DNA from: Gavia stellata
Lineage: Eukaryota; Chordata; Aves; Gaviiformes; Gaviidae
Assembly (NCBI RefSeq): GCF_030936135.1
Contig: NC_082595.1
Span: 113,352,334-113,416,333 of the forward strand
DNA: 64,000 bases
Direction of reading: 5' to 3'
Shown here: positions 1 through 12,600 of the stretch, one piece after another
Numbering within the stretch: position 1 is the first letter of the stretch
Layout: each line of letters opens with the position of its first letter
The notes under the pieces: model-generated
Seen by the model: the letters and a program-made list of their open reading frames with translations, nothing else
Told to the model about the DNA's origin: nothing
Databases searched by the model: none
Position numbers and translations under genes: made by a program

Positions 1-517
1 TTCAGCCAAGGGCAGCACAGGATTCTACCCTGGGATTCATCTCCTAGCTGGCTTCATGGTCTGGCAACTACTTGCTGGTAGAAAAATCACACTGCTTCTT
101 TGTGAGACAAAGAATTGCTGAAGAGACCAGAATCTACTTCAGTCCTACCTGCAAGCTGGTGTCTGCCACCAGCCTGGGAGAGCTAAGCACTGGACATCAT
201 ACTGTCTCACTTTCACAACTTAGCCCACTTCCCAGCTGAGGGGTTTCTGACACATCCTAGAACTCTGCACCCATGGAGGAAGCCCTGTGGAAAACTGTAA
301 CAGACCAGTTCATTATTCGTAGCTACCAAATGAATTAGAATTCCCCTAGCACCAGCCCAAAGCAATTAACAGGGCTGAGGGGTAGCAGTTCAACTCCAGC
401 TGAAATTTGACTGAGAAATTTGGACAGAAAACCTTCTGCTGAAGGAGACTTGGCCCAGCTGCTCTCAGTCCCCATCCTGGAGCTGCAGTCTTGTCTATTC
501 AGCAGCATCTGACTTAC
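1..517 (-). other. PPM1G intron 4 (partial)
   Basis: This is the left edge of the window, downstream of PPM1G exon 4 on the minus strand. I see no exon, repeat or other feature in it. Confidence 0.6.
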
Positions 518-650
518 CATCATCTTCATCAGCAACTTTCTCCTTCTCATCTTCATCATCTTGGGGTCTCCCAGCCATCTGAGAGAGCTCTTTAATCACC
601 TCCTCAGTGGTGAGCTTGGCATCTATGGCTAAGAAAGCGTCTTCCAGAGC
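518..650 (-). CDS. PPM1G: PPM1G coding exon 4
   Basis: Encodes [20 protein letters not shown] and onwards to an acidic run ending KEKVADEDD plus one base. The acceptor is CATACGTAG|GCTC and the donor GATG|GTAAGTC. This is the start of the PPM1G-specific acidic insertion; the next exon is outside the window. Confidence 0.93.
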
Positions 651-3600
651 CTACGTATGAACACAGACATGAGAGTGTGCACAGTTTCATCTTCCTTACA
701 GGATGCCTGCATGTTATGCTGTGCAATCAAGACTCTTCCAGAACACACACCATGCAGAATCACAGAACAGCTGTGGCTGGCAGGGACCTCTGGAGTCCAC
801 CTGATCCAATCCCTTGCTCCAGCAGGGACACCCAGAGCCAGTTGCCCAGGACCACATCCAGGCGGCTTCTGAATAGCTCCAAGGATAGAGACTCCATCAC
901 CTCCCTGGGCAACCTGTGCCAGTGCTTGGTTACCCGCACACTGAAAGGTGCTTCCTGATGTTTAAAGGGAACCTCCTGGGGTCCAGTTTGTGACTGTTGC
1001 CTCTGGTCCTGGCACCGGGCACCGCTGGGAAGAGCCGGGCTCTGTCCTCTTGGCACCCTCCCTGCAGGTATTTACAGACATGGCTCAATCCCCCCGAGCC
1101 CTCTCTGCTCCCGGCGGAGCAGTGCCAGCTCCCTCAGCCTCTCCTCGCAGCAGAGATGCTCCAGTCCCTTCCCCATCTTGGTGGCCCCAAGACTGGACTC
1201 TCTCCAGTCTGCCCATGTCTCTCTTGTACTGGGGAGCCCAGCACTGCACCCAGCACTCCAGGGGTGGCTTCGGCAGTGCTGGGCAGAGGGGAAGGATCCC
1301 CTCCCTCCACCTCCTGGCAACACTCCTAATGCAGCCCAGGACACCATTCGCTGCCTTTGCAGCAAGGGCGCATTGCTGATTCACGGTCGACCTGGTGTCC
1401 ACCAGCACCCCCGGGGCCTTTTCTGCTGAGCTGCTTTCCGACTGGGTGGCCCCCAGCATGTGCTGGTGCTAGGGGGTTGTTTCTCCCCAGGGGCAGCACT
1501 TGCACTTCCCCTTGCTGAACTCCACGAGGTTCCTGCCAGCATCCTTCTCCAGCCTGTCCAGATCCCCCTGCACTAGAAGCAGCACGACCCTCTGGTGTAC
1601 AGCCGCTCCCCCCAGCTTGGTGTCATCTGCAAAGCTGTGAGGGTACACTCTGCCCCACCCTCCAGATCATTAATAAAGGCGTTAAATGGGACTGGACCCA
1701 CTACTGACCCCTGGGGTACACTGGTCGCTACTGGCCTCCAACTAGACTTTGTGCCACTGATCACCACCCTCCGGCCCTGGCCATGCAGCCAGTTTTCAAC
1801 GCACCTCATTGTCTGCTCATCCAGCCCACACTGCCACAGCTTCTCTAGGAAGATTTTATGGGACAGAGTTGCAAGCCTTGCTAAAGCCCACAGCGGGCCT
1901 GGGGACAGGATGGCATTCAAAGCCACTGTGGCGAATGGCTCAGCATGCAGGCTCCTCTACTCAGCAGACAGGCTTATTGCAGTCAGTGAGCACAGCCAGC
2001 TTGGGATCAGCAAAGCACAATACTTGGGTGTTTCAGCCTAAAGCAAGAGCCACAAACTGATTCAAGTTTGCTTTGTAAGCTATCCTCGGTCTAGATGTAA
2101 ATGGGAGTTCTGGAGGGACTGCCTTCCCCTCACCCACAATGCTACAGATCCCAGCACCGAGCCACAGGATACCCGATGTCAGATCAGGCATTCGTACTAT
2201 GAGGGAGAATTGCCACAGAGGGATCGCTTGGTGGAAGTAAGACATGAACCCACCTCCGACAAAAGCTACCCCTGCCCCCCAAAAACCAACCCACCAAAAC
2301 CACTCAAAGAACCACCCCACACCTTTGACTAGAATGAGTCTGAAAATTAAAAAAAGAAAGCAAAAAAAGAAAGCTGGAAAATAGAACAAGGTTTATCTTT
2401 GAAAATACAATCAACACCTGGTGTACACTCCTAGAAACAAGGGGAATTAAAATGGAAGACCGAGCAGACAGACCTTGGAGGGACAGGGTCCTGCACGTAA
2501 GTATTAGGTACCTAAACAAGGGCTTTCCTCTGCATTGGTGCCTACTTGTTTCAGGGCAGAGCTAGATTCTTACCTTTTGCAATTTGCCTTCCTTATAGGC
2601 CTTCTGGTCTTTGATTATCTCAGGAAGATACTTGGCACAATACAGGGCAACTTCTTCTCCTGGAAAAGAGCAGAAATCGTTTAAAGAGGCTGGTCCTCCC
2701 AGAAGCAAAACGCACTCTTGAGCAACTGAATTCTTGAGGCAAATCTTGGGACACAAACCAGAACTAACCCAGACACAGAAAAGTCACACAGCAACAGACT
2801 GCTGGGGATCTCACTCACACCTCCCAGCAGGCTGCATCTAGAGAACAGCAGGATTTGCTCAATGAGCTCTTACCCATCAGGTGTGGCCAATGTTATAAGC
2901 TTCCTGAAAGGGAGTTTAGACCCATTTTGGCACTTAGGCCAACTGTTTAGCCCCATCCTACCTAGAAGGCTCTATTTTCACATGTAAGCGCAGGGATAAA
3001 CAATAAGCAGGGGAAAAGGGAAGCTTTTGGTCAGTGTAGGCTCTCTCTCAGAGACAACACATGATGAGCAGCACAAAAAGTGTTATGTATCCTACTGCGT
3101 GTTCTAGACCAACGAAAACATGATGCCACAGCCTTGAGATAAGCCTTTCAGGAAGATGGGGGTCCTGATCAGCAGAGCAGTCATCTTGGTACAGGAAGGT
3201 GTGCATGTGTGCACGGCATGAATGAATGGTGGCCAGAACACCAGGCTGCCAAGAGCGCAGAGGGTAACTTGGACTGACGGTCAACAACACAAACCAAGCA
3301 CCCACTCCCAGAGCAGATGAAAGATTCTTAAAAGCTGGCAACACTCCAGCAGCTCAGTAATTAATACTGTCAACTATACAACAGAGCACAGGAGACAATT
3401 TTTGTGATCATGAAGGTGTTATTAAGAGAGGAAGAAGATTAAACAGGGTGAGGGATCGTGAATTTCTGTAGTTCATCTCAGCAAGAAACAATAGTGTGAC
3501 TTGTAAGAGATCAATTTAGGTTTTTATATGAGAGGCAAAGAATGATGTAGGGCATAGGAACTTGGCTCACAGGTCACGAGAAAGAAAAATTAGAGCTAGA

Positions 3601-6600
3601 AACCAAGAAACAAACTAAATGACAGCCACAGAAAGGCAGCAGAGAGGGGAGCAGAGCAGACCGCAGGCAGGTGGAGGGGTCCAGCTGCAGGCTCCAGGAG
3701 CATGCTTAAGACTCTGCTGGATGAGCCATTCTCTATCGCAGGGCAAAGAAGGGGTAGTATGAGTGGGCTAAGCACTGCGCTCGAGAGCCTCTCTGCACAC
3801 TGCTAGCTTTCCTATGGCTATAGGTATGGCAAGAGAACCATGCATGCTTCTTCTGTCCTGGCTACAGAAGGAAGGTTTTTACAGCAGAGCTGTAACAGCC
3901 ACTCAACTCTTGATCTCCCTGCTAGCACATCCCAGCTTCCCTCCCTTTCTTCCAGCCAAACGGAGGCTGTGCAGGTAGTTGGGCATGATGAGAAGTCATG
4001 CACACAGAAGCAAACCTCTGTGAAGGAAAGGGGAGCAGGGAAATTGAGGTGAAAGTACGAGAAGGGTGGGAAGTAGCTAGCCATCAGCTTAGGAAAGGGA
4101 GAGGCAGAGGGAACACAGTGGGAAGCAAAGAGGCAGTGAGATTTGAAAGAAAGAAAGGAACGGCAGACAAGGGACTTTTCAAATATGCCTGCAGAAAAGG
4201 GATCAAGTGGCCATTGACAACGAACAGAAACCTTGCAAAACAGTTGCTGTTAAAATAGCGCTGCAAAAAGTTCAACGCTACAGATCTAAACTGAGCTTTA
4301 TTCTGACCGTGCTCTCAAAAATGCAGAGTGGGAAGATACAATGATCTAAGAGAGAAATAGGAATGACCCTAGCATTTTCATGAGAACTTAAAAGGAAATA
4401 CCAAGGTGACCTGACAATCACAGAGCTGGCAGAAAACCAAAAGACTGGCCAGCCCTTACAGGATCTCAAATGAAAAGGACGGACAATTAATGTCCATTGA
4501 CATGGGCTTATGGAAGCAGATCTTGTCAATCCAACTCAACATCTGCTCTTAAAGATACTATGATTTTGCCTGATAAAACTAAGCATGCTGATGTAACGGA
4601 TTTAGGTATGTAACTTGTGTATATGTATATAACTAACATATACATATACGTATATAAGACAGCACTTTGCTTAAGAAGTTAAACTTTCAAGACAGCATAT
4701 GCTGAATAGATTAAAGAACTGCCAACTACCAGTCACGAGATGAAACTGAACAAAGAATCACATTGGAAGATGTGTTTATATGCAGTCTTGAAGGACTGGT
4801 TCCAGAGGATACTGTAACATTCTTATCAAAGAGCCAAAATAAAACAAAATTTCTGTGAGAAAATTATAGACGGAGGGAGTGGTGAATAATGACAGCGGTA
4901 AGTCTGACAGATCACTTGATGAACTGGGGGGAGTGAGCGGGGTCTGCTCAGAGAGGTATGGCCACTGAGAAAACGCGTGCACAGTCTTGGACCATGGCAG
5001 AAAACCACCTACCGGATCCGAACGCTCTGCGAGATAGTCCTGGAACAACAGGCCAGGAGCACACTATGTGTGTCCTTTTATTTAGGCTGCTTTCATTTAG
5101 AGTATAAATTAGCAGGCCATGAAACGGCCCTGAAGCACTTGCAGAGAACACTAACAGCTGCTATGCCCTTGCCGGCAGGACAGGGATCGAGTGGACCAGC
5201 CCGGCCCAAAGGCAGCCACGGCAGTTTGCTGCAGGGACACAGGGCTCCGCCACAGGCAGAGCTGTTCCAGGTGAGTTCCAGGACTCGGCCGGCACCTTGG
5301 CCGAGACCTACACATGACGGCGATGCACTCCTACATAAAGGCTTGACCAGTAAGCAAGGCAGTGCACTGAGCATGCCTCAGCAGTCCAAGGAGAAAAACT
5401 AGGAAAACTGCAGGGACACCTAATTCCAAATCAGGAACTACAGGACAGGGAACAGGCCCAGTGGGCTGCTGACCCAACTGACGGTCATTGCAGGGGGCAG
5501 TTGCAATCTCCCCCAGTTTCTCTTCCAACTTGCAATTACTCCTGCCTGCCCAATCTGGACCAGCATAATTGTGCTGACATCTCTTACTCATCTCATTTTG
5601 ACACTCTCCGGGGCACTGAACTGCATCATCCAGAGTGTATGACAGAGACACAGGTGCCCTGCAGCTCTTCACAGGCTTCCTCGATGGCCCTACCCAAACG
5701 CTAAACAGGAATGGGGTGGGTAAAAGCCTGCATCGGCTGTACCAGGTAACTGTTCTGGCAGAAGAGTACTGGCCACAGCTACCTGCTGAGATCAGAAAGG
5801 GAGGAGAGAGTGACTGAAGGGCACCCCCGTCCCTGCCCAGCGGCGTTGGCAGATGAGGCAGCAGTTCTGTGCAGTCTGCGCCACTGGAAGCAGCCGACAG
5901 ATCTAATAATACCAGTGTGGACACCTGATCACCCACCAGATGGAAAAGATGACTGAACGTTGCAATCTTTTTGCCATAGCTAGGGATAAGGCATTTTCCT
6001 CACAGCAACAAGTAGCTTCATCTGAGAAAGCTACCGATAGCTTTGCAGCCTTGGCTGCAGCACGTCCCCTGTAAGCAGGCAGGGCACAGGGCTGGAGCAC
6101 AGCTTGCAAGGAAGACGCTTTCCACAGGCTCGGCAGCACTGTGCAAAGCAAAGCAATAGAGAAAGATCCTGCTCTGTCACCACAGAAGGAGGAAGCCAGC
6201 CCCAATATGAAAAGCTTTGGCAGTTAAACAAGCTATTTCTTTGAAACAGGGACACCGAGATTAAATAGTCATTCGGTAATCTCCGACGTGCCTGACTGTG
6301 GCTACTCAAAGACAAATTACTGTGAGAGAATTTGTAGGTGCCACAGAAGACAAGTAACCTCTGCTGCTTCCCATGCAGCTCCATCACAGATGTCACAAAA
6401 GACATTTCTGCTGCAAATTGACGAGGCTTCACACAGGACCCTTTTGCCAGTCTCCTAGACTTCTCTCTTCATCGGCTGCAGCTCACCCTCAAACCAGGCC
6501 ACCCTCTGTGAGCAGAGCTGGTTGTGGCGGTACCCCGTCTTCCTTGCTCAGAGGATACAAAGATGCTCACTTACAGTGTTTTAACCAAAACATCTAGACA

Positions 6601-9600
6601 AACAAGATTCTCCTTTGGGGTCCTCTGGCTGTGGAAGATGATCCATCAAAACACGTCCTCAAATCTAATACGTGTGTATCCCTTTGGTGCACAGGAGGCA
6701 GCTATCAGCCCAGCATACAGACCTCAGGTCTAGCTGCTTGGACAGGAGTCCCAGTGAGATCTAATGGGTTTTATAAGCTGAGTCACTAACTCAAAGCACA
6801 TTGCTACCACAGTGGCCAGAGAAACTGAACTGGCTCAAGGAATTCATCATCTACATGTATGTATTAAAATATTCCATCTCAGCACTTCTGGACCTATCGC
6901 AGCAAGAAACCCATCAGGTTTTTCTCACTGACAAAGCCTTTGTGAGAGTGCAACAGAGAAGCTCTACTTCACTCCAGGTCCTGACACACACTAAGTGGGC
7001 TCTGCGTACCAGGGCCAGTTGTGGCAAGGGAGCCTTTCTGCAGTTTAGCCTGGGTACAATCAGCATAATTACCCGACGGACACTAATGGCCCCTTTCAGT
7101 TCATTAGGTAACACACTCCTGGATTTGGTTACACTTATGCGAAAATCAGCCCACCCATCACATTTTATCAAGGTCTCGTCTTCATTAAATATCAAGCATC
7201 CTTCCTCTGAGGGCAGGGATGAAGGCATCAGCAGCAGGGCTGAAGAGCCAAATAATTATGAAAGCTGATTTAGATACCTCAGTCCTGCTTGGTGCTCTTC
7301 ATCAAGGTCCTTCCCTGCCAGTTCCACTAGGGATCAAAGGATTCAGCCCCATGATAACTCCTAGCCGGTGGCACGGAATTAGGGAGAACAACTATCAAAG
7401 GGACACCAGTTGCAACAGAGTTAAGAGTGACTCCTGGGACAGACCACAAAGTTCTCAGAGCAAAAGACTTCCCCCCTCCTTTTACAGCCACCTGCTGCTT
7501 TTCTTCGATGGTGCCTCACCTACTACAGCGTTGTCTCAAAATTAAAATTTCCCTCACTTCTGCAGTTACTGTGTTATACACACAAATTTACCCTCTTATT
7601 ATGGCTCTATAGAGAAGCAACCGCTAATCCACCAGGATAAAATATTCCCAAAACCACTCATGCTCATCTGGGTATCAGAAGTGACTAAAAGCCTCAAAAT
7701 CATCTGTCAGCAATGAATTAAGTGCTCAGGGCTGTATAACTTCCTAAGCAGACCTACAGCAAATGGTCCTCGTTGCCCTCACCTGTTACAAGCATTTGAG
7801 ACAACATTTCCAGCAAAATGGTAAAAGTTGGGAAGAGCTCTTCGAAACACAAAACTGACCTGCAAAGCAGTAAAACGGAATGGATTTTCCAAAGATGCAA
7901 ACACCCAGAAAACAAACATTTTTGTTCAAGCAAGAGAAGGATGAGTGCATGACTGCAATATAGCACAGCAAGGTAAGTGTGAGGAACTGCCACAAAGGCT
8001 CTTCCCTCACCAAGGTGGGCAAGACCACAGGACTATCTACCCAGGGGAAGGAACAAAGTCTGTTGCTTTTAACTTCCAGACAAGTTTCTACACACTCCAA
8101 GGTACATTTAAAACTGCAATAGGAGTCCTGGCACTGACAGTTTTAGGACAGCAGGGAAAAGAAAACCTCACCAAACCCAACTTCCACTTCTTCACGATTC
8201 CCCAAGAAGCGGGACAGAGGAGAAGCAGAGTTACAAAAGCAGGTCCTGATACCCATGGGTGTGGAGTGCCTTCAGCTACTGGAGACTTCAAAAGCCTTCA
8301 GTGGCTGAACACTTAGAGAATACAATTACTCACATATAACATAACCAACAATGAATCCAGGATCACATCTTCGACATTTCTAGTGTGAAACCCAATGTAA
8401 AACTCTCAAAGTCTCCACGAATAATTTTATTAAAGTTTTCTAGAGCAGCAGCATCCTGCTAAGTAATGCCAAAGCCTCAGCTGCATTTCCTGCTTAATGT
8501 GACACAGAGGCAGTAGTAGGAAGGTCTTTAGGATGCTAAAGTAAAATATATAACGTGTAGCACTGAATTCAGTGAAAAACTAAATATCTGGAGCATTCCC
8601 CAGAGTGCGTACTTTTATGTTCCTACAAAATTATAAAAAGAGACTGCTTTTGTTTGCGAGAGCATGTGGAGTTTTCAGCATGTCTGAAATACCACGCAGA
8701 AAGGGGAAAGCATACACGGGAAAGTTCAGGTCTCGGAGCATATTTCTGCACGGCTAGATGCCACTGCCAAAGACTACATCTGATTCAGTTTTAAAAGCAG
8801 GAGTCACATTCAGATGAAATATCGAACAAAGTCAATTTATCTTGGCATTTCAGATAAGGCTGTCTCCGAAGTACCTAAGACTCAGCTGGAATCTCACTGC
8901 AGTATGATTTCTCTGTCTCCAGGAGCACAGGTTTGAATATGACATGTGAAGACAAGAACGGGCAGTGGCCTCAGGGCAGAAACCTAGGCAAGAAAAAGGC
9001 CTCCACAGATACAGATTCCTAGATCAAATCTTTTTCAGTGCATGTACATGCACAAACCCATCCTATTTCATCTTCACAAGGCTGAAAGTAGATCCCACTC
9101 CAAGATTTGATCTGCATTTAGACACATACACACCATTTGAATAGAAAATAAAGAACGCTTAGAGTCAAATAACAGATAAACTAGCTAACAACAAATATCA
9201 CAGAATCCCTATGGATTGGAATACTCTGCCAAAACAGGAAAAGAAAGAGTTTTAAAACCAGAGTATTAACTCCCACCCTGAGACAATGACAGGGAGGCGG
9301 AACGCTAAGGCAGCTCAGAAGACAAGATGACCAAGAACAGGGCAAGAGAGATCCACTGCTCTGCATACAAACTGGAAAACAAATTACAACAGGGCTTGCT
9401 GTATTCAAATTAAACACCCTGGTAGGAGGAAAAAAGAAAATCTCACTATGATAATGTTGCCCTCTGAAAAGGAGGAGCTACGTGTAAATGAAGACACTTA
9501 TTAAAAGGAAATGAAAAGAAACAGCTAAAAGGATAAAGCATGCGTAGATAGCAACAGAGATTGATCAGAAACACCATACTGGAGGTGCAAAGTACCCGTA

Positions 9601-12600
9601 TATCATTCTCCAAGATTTGGGGGCAGGGAGGCCAGGGCAAGTAAAAAGACAACTGAGGAAGGCTACTAGAATGCAAAAACCAGTAACATCTTCCAAAAAC
9701 TGGAAGTCTTTGTCCACAGGGGGAAAACATAAAAGAAAAACTGATGAGTGAAATGGAAAGCTAAATATGAAAACAAAACCAACCCCACCCTTTTTCAAGG
9801 AACACAATAATAAAAACTTTTCCCAACCTGCCTGGAGTGGGAAGGTTAGCAGAGAGTTTAAGGCTGATAGATGAGCAAGGTATGTAAGAAAAGATAAATT
9901 CATTCTTTGCACTGGCAGCTAATAAAGCTTAGAGAGGTTCCCACCCTAAAACCTTCTTTTACATGGGACAGACTTGAGGAATTGTTTCAAACTAAAGAAC
10001 TAACACATCAATAAAATCATACAAAAGTAGGGGTGGGCAAAAGTTGATCTTCAGAGTCAGGTTCAACTATATCCGTATCCTTTCTGATAAGGTTTGCCTA
10101 GGAAGAGCTGTACAGATTCAATCACTGGAAATCTAAAACACAAGTAAGAAAACCATGACAGTGCTTCACCATTCTGATTAATGCCTTTCCCTAATGTCTA
10201 TCTTGAATATTTCCTATTTTATTTTAAAAAAACAAAACACATTACTTCATGTCCTACGCTAACAGGAATGTCATAAGTGTCCAAAGTCTTTCTAAAACCC
10301 AACACATGAAATGGACCTTCCTGTTAGCTGAGAAACCAACACAATTATCTTAAAGAATAATAGATCAGTTTGATTCATTCCTGACCAGTTTTTTGCTAGA
10401 TGCTAGTTATCTTCAAATCTGCTAGATGCTTACAAATGGTTTCTGAATTTCTGCAAGAAATAACATTAAGTTGAATAGTTGCTCAAACCCTATATCCTTT
10501 TTCCTTTCTCCTTCTCTGCCTTTCAGAACCAACCCATCATCCCGGTGTTCTCAAAGATAATCTTCAGGATATCAGCAGTTGCACCACCCAGGTCTCTGCA
10601 CACTCTAAAATGAAGTTCAGGAGGAAAATAATTTCAAAACGTTCAGTCTAAATGCTTCAGACTGAGACTATATCTTTTGAAGAGCTACTAGTCAGCTACC
10701 TAGGCTGACCTTTTTAATAAGGACTATTGCAAAAGAAAGTCTTAAACTCTTATTTGCGAATTGGCAGGATTAGATAACTCTGTTCTAAAGGAAAGTGAGA
10801 AATTATGAACTGCGGTATGTAACCTTCCACTTGAATCTGCTCCATTATCAGAGAAATGAAAGGCATACGTATCATACAAAAAAATAAATTAAAAAGCTGC
10901 AGAGTGGTGGAAACTGGGTTCATGACACTACAGACCAGCATATCTGGTATGTGAACAGAGCAAACAGTAGAAATTGTAATAAACGGAATTAGCAGATACA
11001 TAGGTACATGTGGTAGGATGGGCAGGAGTTAAATATACAGCAGAGAATGTCACAAACTGGCCCATGTTTTTTCAAAGAGTCAATGAGCAGGAGGAAACAG
11101 GCAGTTTAGTTGATCTACCTCATAAAGATTTTCAAAAAGCTTTCAAATAAATAAGCAAATCCAGAAAAGAGGTCAGTAAGAAGTGATGGATCATTCAGGA
11201 TGATCAAAACTAAAATAATTTGCAAAATTTAACAGCAGGATCTTGCACTTTTATGTGATACTGGCAGATGAAATTCGTCACTGACAAAGACAAGAACATG
11301 AAAAAAAGAAAAGACAACCAACCTCCATATGCACATTGGATGGACTCAAACCCATCTATTAGCACTTAGGAAACATCTGGAAGAAACTAGGGACAGAGTT
11401 CTAAAAATGTCAGCTTACAGTCTATTTGTATCAAAACAGCTAACATGTTGATAGGAATTGTTAGGGAAGGAACTGAGAACAAAGCAGAAAACACTTATGT
11501 CACAATAAATTCACGATATATCTGTAACTTGAAAGCTACAGGCAGTTCTAGTCAGCCTAACTAAAAGCATGTTGCAGAGCTAGACTATGTCCAAAAAAAA
11601 AGGAAAAATATAATCAGAGCTGTGGTACAATATAATGTTTGGAATCCGTGGCTATGTCCAACAGCAGTAGCCTAATGAGTTCCACGGCCCAGGCATTTAA
11701 TCACCTATGCTAAAAATTACTAGAATGATCCATGGTACAATTTTGGCATAAGCTAGTTAGCACTCTCATAATTTCTGGACACACATTCATGATCTAGAAG
11801 GAACCAGGGACCAACAGCCAGTTTAGATGCAGCCACACTATGCTAAATGCTAAGACACCTTAATAGCACCAGTATGGCCAGACTGCGCCAGTTGACCTCA
11901 GGGACAGAAAATGGGTGCTGCTGTTATTTAATAGTACAGATTCAGCTGTATGACCCGAGACAGGTCTAGGACTCTTCTGACTGGACAAAAGGACAGAGTC
12001 CAAAATGATGAAAGTGAAAAGTGCTAACGGAGTGATTATTCGCTAATTTCTTCTAAGTGTTGGGGATACCGCAGTGAAACTACCAGGCAGCAGATTTAGA
12101 TCAACGCCTTTTTTCAAATAATAAAGTTATATACAAAACATCCTATGCAAATAATCACCAAACATATAAACGCAATTAGGCAAATTTCATGAAGAGTTCA
12201 TCAAGAAGACTTGATGATCGAATAAGATTGAATGGCTGCAATCTCTAGGTCAGGGACCTCTTAAGTGGGGAATGGAAGCTCGGAAGGTATGTCAGGGAAT
12301 GGATTTGCCTGTTCTGTTTTTTCACTCTTTCCTTGGGCAACCAGTACTGGCAACCACCAGGACATACTGACTACAGTCAGACCTTTGGTCCAATCCCATG
12401 TAGTTTTTCTTACCGCCACTCTTCTTTGGCTATCATGTCTAGCTTATTTACCAAGAAAATAGCCATTCTTAAAAGTTTTAGAAGATGGAATATAAATCTC
12501 ATTTCAATTTCCTATCAACCCATGACCTTCCTTCTAGAAACCCTAAGAAACTTTCAGAACCTTAGTCAATGATATCTATCAAAGAAAATGCTTCCCAAGA

